Positions 1 through 5,241 are shown, counted from the stretch's first letter. The stretch is DNA of 6,619 bases from Bacillota bacterium (GCA_023428885.1 JAEYWQ010000429.1:1-6619); one strand, 5' to 3'. A program made the numbers and translations. Notes: generated from the sequence alone by a model not told the origin.

Positions 1-104
1 GTGCAGCATTTTGGATTTATGGAGTTATCTTTTTCCTTTACTTTCTGGTATGTTTTCCAATATCCAAGTTGGCAAGTAGACTAGAAAAAAGATGGAAAGT
101 ATGA
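1..104 (+). CDS. Amino acid ABC transporter permease, C-terminal fragment (HisM/GlnP type)
   Basis: This is the 3' end of a gene that begins before the window. The first complete codon is at position 3 and the TGA stop is at 102-104, giving 33 residues. The fragment has one hydrophobic segment (about residues 3-18, rich in Phe, Ile, Leu and Tyr) followed by a basic tail, SKLASRLEKRWKV. A last membrane helix ending in a Ser/Lys/Arg/Leu-rich cytoplasmic tail is typical of permeases that import polar amino acids. The ATPase gene follows at once, with overlapping or near-overlapping starts, as expected for a permease-ATPase pair. The substrate cannot be read from this piece. The assignment rests on the tail pattern and on context; the reading frame itself is clear. 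Confidence 0.72.
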   Translation, partial: AAFWIYGVIFFLYFLVCFPISKLASRLEKRWKV

Positions 105-108
105 GGTG
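103..108 (+). promoter_or_regulatory. Ribosome binding site that decides the ATPase start
   Basis: The sequence GAGGTG matches the complement of the 16S rRNA 3' end. Its GAGG core stops 6 nt before the ATG at 113. No comparable match lies at the right distance from the alternative ATGs at 92 and 101. It overlaps the last base pairs of the permease gene, which suggests translational coupling. Confidence 0.5.
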
Positions 109-112
109 GGAA

Positions 113-856
113 ATGGCTGAAAAATTACTAGAGATTGTTAACCTAAATAAATCATATGAAGATTCTGTGGTACTAAAGGATATTTCTCTTCAGGTTCATA
201 AAGGGGAAGTTATTGTAATCATTGGTCCTTCTGGCTGTGGTAAAAGTACGCTGTTACGATGTTTGAATGGTTTAGAACGAGTTCAAAGTGGGCAGATTTT
301 ACTGGATGGGGAGGAAATCTTACATAAAGATACTAATTGGAATCTGATACGTCAAAAGATCGGAATGGTATTCCAAAGTTACGATTTGTTTCCACACATG
401 ACAGCCTTAGAGAATATCATTCTTGGGCCGATGAAGGTTCAGAAGAAGTCCAAAGCCGAAGTAGTGGCTCAAGCCGAGAAACTATTAGAACGGGTTGGCT
501 TATTAGAACGTAAGGATTATTATCCTAGACAGTTGTCGGGAGGACAAAAACAACGTACCGCAATTGTGCGTGCTCTTATGATGAATCCAGAGATTATGCT
601 GTTCGATGAAGTAACAGCAGCACTCGATCCAGAGATGGTAAGAGAAGTTTTGGATGTTATGATGGAGCTGGCTAGAAATAATAGTACCATGTTAATTGTT
701 ACTCACGAGATGCAGTTTGCAAGAGCAATTGCTGATCGAATTCTATTCATAGATGAAGGTGTGATTGTAGAAGATAGTACACCTGAAGAGTTTTTTACAG
801 AACCAAAGACACAAAGAGCTAAAAAGTTTTTGAATATGTTTCAGTTTGAAGTATAG
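113..856 (+). CDS. Polar amino acid ABC transporter ATP-binding protein (GlnQ/HisP family)
   Basis: This is a cytoplasmic ATPase of 247 residues, a normal length for the family, that powers import through the upstream permease. Visible motifs are Walker A GPSGCGKST (38-46), the Q-loop glutamine in MVFQSYDLF (Q88), the LSGGQ signature (141-145), Walker B MLFDE (162-166), the D-loop ALD (170-172) and the switch histidine in VTHEM (H198). The residue after the catalytic Glu is Val rather than the common Pro, a variant I recall from other amino acid ATPases. No regulatory C-terminal domain is present. The start at 113 is chosen because GAGG at 103-106 lies 6 nt upstream. In-frame ATGs at 92 and 101 would add 7 or 4 residues; the one at 101 forms an ATGA overlap with the permease stop but has a poor ribosome site. 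Family assignment is firm; the transported amino acid is unknown. Confidence 0.93.
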   Translation: MAEKLLEIVNLNKSYEDSVVLKDISLQVHKGEVIVIIGPSGCGKSTLLRCLNGLERVQSGQILLDGEEILHKDTNWNLIRQKIGMVFQSYDLFPHMTALENIILGPMKVQKKSKAEVVAQAEKLLERVGLLERKDYYPRQLSGGQKQRTAIVRALMMNPEIMLFDEVTAALDPEMVREVLDVMMELARNNSTMLIVTHEMQFARAIADRILFIDEGVIVEDSTPEEFFTEPKTQRAKKFLNMFQFEV

Positions 857-897
857 ATAAATTTAGTTATTGGGAAGGGATTCCATAACAAGATAGA

Positions 898-920
898 AAG
901 TGAACTTAGAAAGTTCACTT
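898..920 (+). promoter_or_regulatory. Perfect 10-bp intercistronic hairpin ahead of the binding-protein gene
   Basis: AAGTGAACTT (898-907) and AAGTTCACTT (911-920) are exact reverse complements separated by AGA. An A-rich stretch follows, not a T-run, so this is not a standard intrinsic terminator. It lies 14 nt before the AGGAGG at 935-940 that serves the ATG at 949. Hairpins in this place often protect or mark the 5' end of an abundant binding-protein mRNA after processing. A dyad operator for a DNA-binding regulator is the alternative. The structure is seen directly; the role is inferred. Confidence 0.55.
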
Positions 921-948
921 AAAAAGATAATTTTAGGAGGAGAAAGCT

Positions 949-2595
949 ATGAAGAGATTTAACAAGATTCTTACACTCGTATTTGCATTTACTTTGCTAG
1001 TGGGGACATTAGCTGCATGCGGTAAAAAAGCAGAAGATGATAATAAAGATAAAGCTGCTACTGGTAACGCGAGAACGTTAGAACAGATTAAAGAAAGCGG
1101 CAAAGTGATTATTGGTGTATTTAGCGATAAGAAGCCTTTTGGTTATGTAGATCAAAACGGTGCATATCAGGGATATGACGTTTATTTTGGTAACCGTATT
1201 GCACAGGATTTAGGTGTAACAGTGGAATATGTATCCGTTGAACCAGCTAGCCGTGTAGAATACCTGGAAACAGGTAAGGTTGATATTATCTTAGCCAACT
1301 TTACAGTAACGAAAGAAAGAGCAGAAAAGGTTGACTTTGCACTTCCATATATGAAAGTTGCTCTTGGTGTAGTTTCTCCAGATAGTGCTTTAATTAAGAG
1401 TGTAGAAGACTTGAATGGCAAGACATTAATCGTTGCTAAGGGAACTACAGCAGAAACTTACTTTACAGAGAATCACCCAGAAGTTAATTTGTTAAAATTT
1501 GATGAGTATGCTGAAACATACAATGCATTATTAGATGGAAGAGGAGATGCCTTCTCCACAGATAATACAGAAGTTCTTGCTTGGGCGATTGAAAACCCAG
1601 GATTCACAGTTGGTATTGAAAGCTTAGGAAGTCTTGACACCATCGCTCCAGCTGTACAAAAAGGTAACTCAAGTCTACTTAACTGGCTCAATGATGAAAT
1701 CGTTACTTTAGGTAAAGAAAACTTTTTCCATGCAGATTATGAAGCAACATTAGCTAGTGTTTATGGCGATGCTGTTGATCCAGATAACCTTGTAGTAGAA
1801 GGTGGCATAGTAGAAGGAGTGGATACTGGCTCCAATGAAGCAACTACAGCTCCAGTTGAATCCAAAGGAACAATTACTGTAGCAGCATCTGCAACACCAC
1901 ATGCTGAGATCTTAGATGTTGCAAAACCATTATTAAAAGAATTAGGCTATGACCTTGAGGTAACAATCTTTGACGACTATATTCAGCCAAACTTAGTAGT
2001 TGATGGTGGAGATTTTGATGCTAACTACTTCCAGCACATTCCTTACTTAGAAAGCTTTAACGCTGAGCAGGGAACAAAGCTTGTGAATGCAGGTGGTATT
2101 CATTACGAACCATTTGGTATTTATCCAGGAACAAAAGCTGCCTTAGCAGATCTTAAGAAAGGTGATGTAGTTGCAGTTCCTAACGATACAACTAACGAAG
2201 CAAGAGCATTATTGTTATTACAAAGCAATGGAATTATCACATTAAAAGATGGTGTTGGCTTAACTGCAACAATCTTTGATATTATTGACAATCCTTATGG
2301 AATTGAAATTCTAGAATTAGAAGCTGCACAGGTGCCAAGAGTGAAAGATGAAGTTGCTTTTATGGTTTTGAATGGTAACTATGCTCTAGAAGCAGGTTTC
2401 TCTGTTGCAAAAGATGCAGTAGCTTACGAAAAGGTTGATTCTGAAGCAGCACAGACTTATGTGAATGTAATTGCCGTAAAAGAAGGCAATGAAAACAACG
2501 AAGGCATCAAAGCATTGATTAGTGTTTTAACTTCTGATGCGATTGTAAACTACATCAATGATACTTATGATGGAGCAGTAATTCCTTTTAAATAA
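949..2595 (+). CDS. Fused dual substrate-binding lipoprotein: family-3 amino acid domain plus MetQ/NlpA domain
   Basis: The 548-residue protein is predicted to be lipid-anchored on the outer face of the membrane. Residues 1-23 are a lipoprotein signal peptide with lipobox LAAC, Cys24 being the modified residue, followed by a charged linker. Residues about 41-283 form a complete family-3 solute-binding domain: R124 in TVTKER and D205 in DAFSTDN sit where HisJ-type proteins grip the carboxylate and amino group of an amino acid. Residues 284-306 are a Glu/Thr-rich linker. Residues about 307-548 form a complete MetQ/NlpA methionine-binding domain with FQHIPY (361-366), PND, R419 in TNEARALLLLQ and N475 in LNGNYA, all matching MetQ landmarks. 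The second half has no signal peptide of its own. AGGAGG at 935-940 supports the start. Gene order suggests the first domain serves the upstream permease-ATPase and the second serves MetNI. The first ligand could be cystine, glutamate or another polar amino acid; the sequence does not settle it. Confidence 0.93.
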   Translation: MKRFNKILTLVFAFTLLVGTLAACGKKAEDDNKDKAATGNARTLEQIKESGKVIIGVFSDKKPFGYVDQNGAYQGYDVYFGNRIAQDLGVTVEYVSVEPASRVEYLETGKVDIILANFTVTKERAEKVDFALPYMKVALGVVSPDSALIKSVEDLNGKTLIVAKGTTAETYFTENHPEVNLLKFDEYAETYNALLDGRGDAFSTDNTEVLAWAIENPGFTVGIESLGSLDTIAPAVQKGNSSLLNWLNDEIVTLGKENFFHADYEATLASVYGDAVDPDNLVVEGGIVEGVDTGSNEATTAPVESKGTITVAASATPHAEILDVAKPLLKELGYDLEVTIFDDYIQPNLVVDGGDFDANYFQHIPYLESFNAEQGTKLVNAGGIHYEPFGIYPGTKAALADLKKGDVVAVPNDTTNEARALLLLQSNGIITLKDGVGLTATIFDIIDNPYGIEILELEAAQVPRVKDEVAFMVLNGNYALEAGFSVAKDAVAYEKVDSEAAQTYVNVIAVKEGNENNEGIKALISVLTSDAIVNYINDTYDGAVIPFK

Positions 2596-2679
2596 TTAAA
2601 AGACGGATGTCTTGTGAATTAGGATTTACAATACACACAAAACAGCTCATCTTGGGGAGTATCTGAATAGAAGAATAAT

Positions 2680-2714
2680 AATCCACCATATTTTTTAATA
2701 AAGTATGGTGGATT
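2680..2714 (+). terminator. Strong hairpin after the binding-protein gene, possible terminator or attenuator
   Basis: AATCCACCATA (2680-2690) pairs perfectly with TATGGTGGATT (2704-2714). A T-G wobble and three A-T pairs extend the stem inward to a 5-nt loop. The downstream stretch TTTGCTTGCG is only weakly T-rich, so termination would be partial at best. That would let some transcripts read on into metN while the binding protein is made in excess. The hairpin is certain; the terminator function is not. Confidence 0.45.
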
Positions 2715-2784
2715 TGCTTGCGTTATGACATAATATTAAGTAAAATAAGTTTGCTATTGCGTCGTAACATAAGAATAAGAAAAG
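2713..2784 (+). repeat. Imperfect tandem direct repeat, two units of about 35 nt
   Basis: Unit 1 (2713-2745) and unit 2 (2750-2784) align with 26 of 33 positions identical and one 2-nt gap. Both contain TTTGCT, then TGCGT, then ACATAA, then TAAG-like sequence. The start-to-start distance is 37 nt. It could be a decayed local duplication or a paired binding site. The background is AT-rich, which inflates part of the match, but the mixed-base blocks are not explained by that. Confidence 0.45.
2718..2746 (+). promoter_or_regulatory. Possible promoter for metN-metI
   Basis: TTGCGT (2718-2723) and TAAAAT (2741-2746) are separated by 17 nt. The -10 matches TATAAT at 5 of 6 positions, but the -35 matches TTGACA at only 3. 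The pair lies just after the hairpin at 2680-2714 and inside the direct repeat, so it could restart transcription for metNI. AT-rich gaps produce such matches by chance. Confidence 0.25.
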
Positions 2785-2843
2785 TACTTCTCATGTATTT
2801 GCATAAAGTCAAAACTTTAATAATGCTTTTCATGAAGTACTTT
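2781..2843 (+). promoter_or_regulatory. Multi-stem hairpin leader abutting the metN ribosome site
   Basis: Nucleotides 2781-2795 pair with 2831-2843: thirteen base pairs with a 2-nt TC bulge. Nested inside are GCAT (2801-2804) with ATGC (2823-2826) and AAAGT (2805-2809) with ACTTT (2814-2818) around a CAAA loop. The structure ends 5 nt before AGGAGG (2849-2854), which serves the metN ATG at 2860. It does not show the conserved SAM-I or T-box motifs, so no known riboswitch class is claimed. An effect on metN translation or mRNA stability is inferred from position. Confidence 0.5.
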
Positions 2844-2859
2844 ATGAAAGGAGGAGAAT

Positions 2860-3867
2860 ATGGGATCGATTATTGAAGTTAAGGGTGTTAATAAATCATT
2901 TAAATCAAAAAATTCTACTGTAGAAGCCTTAAAGGACGTAAACCTCTCCATACAGCAGGGAGATATCTATGGGATTATCGGCTTATCAGGAGCTGGAAAG
3001 AGTACCTTGGTACGCTGCTTAAACTTATTAGAGAAACCAACTAGTGGCACTGTAGTTGTGGAGGGCAATGATCTAATGGCAATCTCGTCCAGAGAACTCC
3101 GTCATCAACGACAAAGTATTGGTATGATATTTCAACATTTCAATCTTTTGATGCAACGTAGTGTATTACGTAATATTGAATTTCCAATGGAAATTATGAA
3201 AGTAAACCGTTCTCAAGCGAGACAAAAAGCTTTAGAGTTGTTAGAAGTGGTGGGTTTAAGTGATAAAGCCAATGCCTACCCATCTCAGTTGTCCGGTGGA
3301 CAGAAGCAGAGAGTTGCGATTGCCAGAGTGCTGGCTATGAATCCAAAGATTATTCTCTGTGATGAAGCTACCAGTGCACTTGATCCACAAACAACAAAAT
3401 CTATCTTGAGTTTATTAAAAGAGATTAATAAAACCTATGGAATAACAATTGTGATCATTACCCATGAGATGGCGGTAGTAGAAGAAGTTTGTAATCGTGT
3501 TGCAATCATGGATCAAGGTAGAGTAGTAGAAGAAGGTTATGTAGAAGAAATCTTTGCCGCTCCAAAGACTCCAGAAGCAAAACGTTTGATTGTATCCACC
3601 GGTGCGGTGGTAAAGACGATGGAGGGAAAACGTTGTGTGCGTATCGTATTTTCCACTCAGTCCTCTTTTGAACCTGTGGTAGCCAATATGGTACTGGAGT
3701 TTAAGATGCCAGTGAATATCTTATATGCAGATACCAAGAATGTAAATGGTGTTGCCAAAGGTGAGATGATCTTACAACTTCCAGAAAACAAAGAGGTTGC
3801 AGACCGTATGGTGGAACGTTTAAGAGCTAATCATCTGACAGTAGAGGAGGTTGACTATGCCGATTGA
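2860..3867 (+). CDS. metN: Methionine ABC transporter ATP-binding protein MetN
   Basis: The 335-residue cytoplasmic ATPase drives MetI-mediated uptake of methionine, including the D-isomer in characterised systems. Motifs are Walker A GLSGAGKST (41-49), Q-loop Q92 in MIFQHFNLL, LSGGQ (144-148), Walker B IILCDE ending at D168-E169, the D-loop SALDP and switch H202 in ITHEM. After about residue 254 comes an ACT-like NIL domain (roughly 255-332, containing the MPVNILYADTKNVNG segment). In E. coli MetN this domain binds methionine and shuts the transporter down when the cell is replete, so the same feedback is likely here. AGGAGG at 2849-2854 supports the start. The gene overlaps metI by 11 nt. 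Length and domain order are normal for MetN. Confidence 0.96.
   Translation: MGSIIEVKGVNKSFKSKNSTVEALKDVNLSIQQGDIYGIIGLSGAGKSTLVRCLNLLEKPTSGTVVVEGNDLMAISSRELRHQRQSIGMIFQHFNLLMQRSVLRNIEFPMEIMKVNRSQARQKALELLEVVGLSDKANAYPSQLSGGQKQRVAIARVLAMNPKIILCDEATSALDPQTTKSILSLLKEINKTYGITIVIITHEMAVVEEVCNRVAIMDQGRVVEEGYVEEIFAAPKTPEAKRLIVSTGAVVKTMEGKRCVRIVFSTQSSFEPVVANMVLEFKMPVNILYADTKNVNGVAKGEMILQLPENKEVADRMVERLRANHLTVEEVDYAD
3845..3850 (+). promoter_or_regulatory. Ribosome binding site that fixes the metI start
   Basis: AGGAGG lies inside the end of metN and 6 nt before the ATG at 3857. The in-frame TTG at 3851 directly abuts this site with no spacing, so it is not a credible start. The arrangement implies translational coupling of metN and metI. 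Confidence 0.7.
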
Positions 3868-4516
3868 AAAGATAGTTGAAATGCTAAAAGATGGTACCAT
3901 CGAAACCTTATATATGACCTTAGTTGCTACAGCCTTTGGTTATCTATTGGGGTTACCGCTCGGAATATTATTGACAGTAACTGACGTTGATGGTATTAGC
4001 CCTAATAAATTTGTTTATAAAATTCTAGATTTTATATCAAATATCTTACGAAGTATTCCATTTTTAATACTTTTGATATTAATTATTCCATTTACCAAAG
4101 CATTGGTAGGAAAAAGTTATGGTACCAATGCTACCATAGTTCCGCTTGTAGTAGCCGCAGCTCCATTTATCGGAAGAATGGTGGAGTCTTCCTTAAAAGA
4201 AGTAAATTATGGTGTTGTTGAAGCTGCTTTAAGTATGGGAGCAAGTAAGTTTACGATTATTCGTAAAGTTTTGCTTGTAGAAGCAAGAACTTCACTTATG
4301 GTTGGCCTTACCATTGCTACAGGTACTATCCTTGGCTATTCTGCCATGGCCGGAGTCGTGGGCGGTGGAGGACTGGGAGTTATTGCTATTCGATATGGTT
4401 ATAATCGTTACCAGACCGATATTATGTTGATTACAATTGTGGTACTAGTTATCCTGGTTCAGATTCTACAAGCAATTGGTATGAAGATAGCAAAGGTTCT
4501 TGATAAGAGAAGATAA
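3857..4516 (+). CDS. metI: Methionine ABC transporter permease MetI
   Basis: The 219-residue integral membrane protein forms the translocation channel as a dimer with two MetN subunits. Five hydrophobic segments can be seen at about 16-40, 57-80, 91-110, 145-170 and 188-210, matching the five-helix MetI fold. The EAA coupling loop is present as EAALSMGAS, with E122 and G128, followed by a basic stretch; it docks on the ATPase. A glycine-rich VVGGGGLGVIA segment, typical of MetI, follows. The start is the ATG at 3857, set by the AGGAGG at 3845-3850. The gene overlaps metN by 11 nt and is the last of the transporter run, ending before the hairpin at 4530-4580. Its natural partner, MetQ, is not a separate gene here but the second half of the upstream fusion lipoprotein. 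Confidence 0.95.
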   Translation: MPIEKIVEMLKDGTIETLYMTLVATAFGYLLGLPLGILLTVTDVDGISPNKFVYKILDFISNILRSIPFLILLILIIPFTKALVGKSYGTNATIVPLVVAAAPFIGRMVESSLKEVNYGVVEAALSMGASKFTIIRKVLLVEARTSLMVGLTIATGTILGYSAMAGVVGGGGLGVIAIRYGYNRYQTDIMLITIVVLVILVQILQAIGMKIAKVLDKRR

Positions 4517-4529
4517 AAGTATTCAATCA

Positions 4530-4580
4530 CACAAAAAAGCGTTTCAGATAAATAGAAATCTATCTTAAACGCTTTTTGTG
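4530..4580. terminator. Bidirectional intrinsic terminator between metI and the facing small gene
   Basis: GCGTTT (4539-4544) pairs with AAACGC (4567-4572), and AGATA (4546-4550) pairs with TATCT (4561-4565) across one mismatch, with a 10-nt loop. Outside the core lie six A on the left and five T on the right, so each strand reads as a hairpin followed by a T-run. It starts 14 nt after the metI stop and also lies downstream of the minus-strand gene. Confidence 0.88.
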
Positions 4581-4589
4581 TAGTTAATA

Positions 4590-4614
4590 ATACCTCATGG
4601 AGTCTATGAGGTGT
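4590..4614 (-). terminator. Small hairpin just beyond the minus-strand gene
   Basis: ACCTCAT (4592-4598) and ATGAGGT (4606-4612) are exact reverse complements around a 7-nt loop, extended by a wobble and an A-T pair. On the minus strand it lies 24 nt past the stop codon and is followed by ATTATTAACT, a poor T-run. It may help end or stabilise that transcript together with the stronger hairpin beyond it. Confidence 0.35.
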
Positions 4615-4637
4615 ACTTTATACAAAGTGGTAGTTCT

Positions 4638-4811
4638 TTACTTAAGTGATTCAATGAGTTCTTCTAAATCACCGATACAGGCACCGCATAAGGTACCTGC
4701 TTGAGTGACTTCTTCAATTTTCTCTAGGGTTGTTGCACCATTGGCATAGGCATCCTTAATATCCTTTACGGTAAGATCAAAACAAGTGCAGATAATATCA
4801 TCGTCTTTCAT
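4638..4811 (-). CDS. Small BFD-like [2Fe-2S]-binding protein
   Basis: The 57-residue protein matches the bacterioferritin-associated ferredoxin-like (Fer2_BFD) fold: a CxC pair (C8, C10 in ICTCFDLT) and a CxxC pair (C42, C45 in LCGACIGDL) separated by a short helical stretch with KDIKDAYANGATTLE. The four cysteines would hold one [2Fe-2S] cluster. The BFD domain is best known from bacterioferritin-associated ferredoxin and from modules in nitrite reductase and NifU. Free-standing clostridial forms have no settled function, and redox or iron handling is inference. The ATG at 4811 is chosen because AAAGGATGG lies just upstream at a usable distance. A longer reading from GTG at 4865 would add 18 residues without recognisable domain sequence. 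The gene stands alone, pointing towards metI. Confidence 0.85.
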   Translation of the reverse strand: MKDDDIICTCFDLTVKDIKDAYANGATTLEKIEEVTQAGTLCGACIGDLEELIESLK

Positions 4812-4849
4812 ATAAAGACCATCCTTTCCTTCTAAGCTATAAACTTTAT

Positions 4850-4923
4850 TGTGAAACTTGTTCACACTAATCCCATATGCTGTTTAAGGCAGCTTAATAT
4901 CAGAGGTGTGAAATCACACTAAT
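4850..4923. promoter_or_regulatory. Two inverted repeats sharing a flanking TCACACTAAT
   Basis: TGTGAA-N5-TTCACA occupies 4850-4866 and GTGTGA-AA-TCACAC occupies 4906-4919. Each right arm runs into the same 10-mer TCACACTAAT (4862-4871 and 4914-4923), 52 bp apart. They lie 39 and 95 bp upstream of the chosen start of the minus-strand [2Fe-2S] gene. They resemble the symmetric sites used by CRP/FNR-type regulators in general form only. No clear promoter could be placed beside them. Confidence 0.35.
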
Positions 4924-5063
4924 TTTATTTAATAGGAAATTGCGTCGCATCTCCTATTAAATAAAAAGCCCTTCGGGCATGATGCGCAGCTTCACGCGCG
5001 GAACAAAAGTGTGCGCTTACGTTAAACTACATCGCGAGAGTGTGCGAAGCACACTTTTGTTCC
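4923..5063. repeat. Cluster of palindromes, possible small non-coding repeat element
   Basis: Three inverted repeats stand almost end to end. First, 4923-4937 pairs perfectly with 4952-4966 (15 bp, AT-rich arms, 14-nt loop containing GCGTCGC). Second, GCCC (4968-4971) pairs with GGGC (4975-4978), followed on the minus strand by TTTTTATTT. Third, 5000-5014 pairs perfectly with 5049-5063 (15 bp), and GCGC occurs at 4984-4987 and 4996-4999. The stretch 4980-5050 is visibly richer in G and C than its surroundings. No coding frame with a ribosome site is seen. The make-up suggests a REP- or MITE-like element, but copies elsewhere cannot be tested from this window. Confidence 0.55.
5039..5062 (+). 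terminator. Terminator-like hairpin upstream of recA
   Basis: AGTGTGC (5039-5045) pairs with GCACACT (5049-5055) around GAA and is followed by TTTGTTCC. Taken alone it resembles an intrinsic terminator for plus-strand transcription and would insulate recA. Its right arm is also the partner of 5000-5014, so the two structures exclude each other. No plus-strand gene lies immediately upstream. Confidence 0.35.
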
Positions 5064-5153
5064 AAAACATATCTCTTATATTTTGTACAAGAAGGGGAAA
5101 AACATACATAAAATAAAGGTAGAAATTTGGAGAACAGAATCTATTAAAAGGTA

Positions 5154-5182
5154 TTGACAAAAGAGATACATTCGGATAAGAT
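5154..5182 (+). promoter_or_regulatory. recA promoter, sigma-A type
   Basis: A perfect TTGACA (5154-5159) is followed after 17 nt by TAAGAT (5177-5182), which matches TATAAT at 4 of 6 positions. Transcription would start near 5189, giving an untranslated leader of about 50 nt. The perfect -35, the ideal spacing and the LexA box directly downstream support each other. Confidence 0.75.
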
Positions 5183-5194
5183 TAGATACAGATA

Positions 5195-5206
5195 GAACAA
5201 ACGTTT
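5195..5206 (+). promoter_or_regulatory. LexA (SOS) operator of recA
   Basis: GAACAAACGTTT fits GAAC-N4-GTTY, the core of the Gram-positive LexA/DinR box, with T in the last position. It begins 12 nt past the -10, about +6 to +17 relative to the expected start site, so bound LexA would block initiation or early elongation. SOS control of recA is established in Firmicutes; occupancy here is inferred. Confidence 0.75.
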
Positions 5207-5241
5207 GGTACTTAGAATTAATCGTGAAAGGGAGAAGTTAG

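Noticed and set aside
1182..1691. Two minus-strand open frames opposite the fusion lipoprotein (1182-1421 and 1473-1691)
   Set aside because: They lie wholly within a well-supported gene, show no recognisable family and have no convincing ribosome site.
949..2595. Fusion as a frameshift or chimera artefact
   Set aside because: The frame is open throughout, both domains are complete and the linker is natural in character. A clean in-frame artefact is unlikely but cannot be excluded from one sequence.
2596..2859. S-box (SAM-I) riboswitch or T-box leader before metN
   Set aside because: I looked for their conserved cores and did not see them, although the region is structured.
3851..3856. TTG at 3851 as the metI start
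   Set aside because: It touches the AGGAGG with no spacing, whereas the ATG at 3857 is 6 nt away.
4812..4865. GTG at 4865 as the start of the [2Fe-2S] gene
   Set aside because: The added 18 residues do not resemble the BFD fold, and the internal ATG at 4811 has the better ribosome site. It remains possible.
4923..5063. CRISPR array
   Set aside because: The repeats are inverted and differ from one another; there are no regularly spaced identical repeats with spacers.
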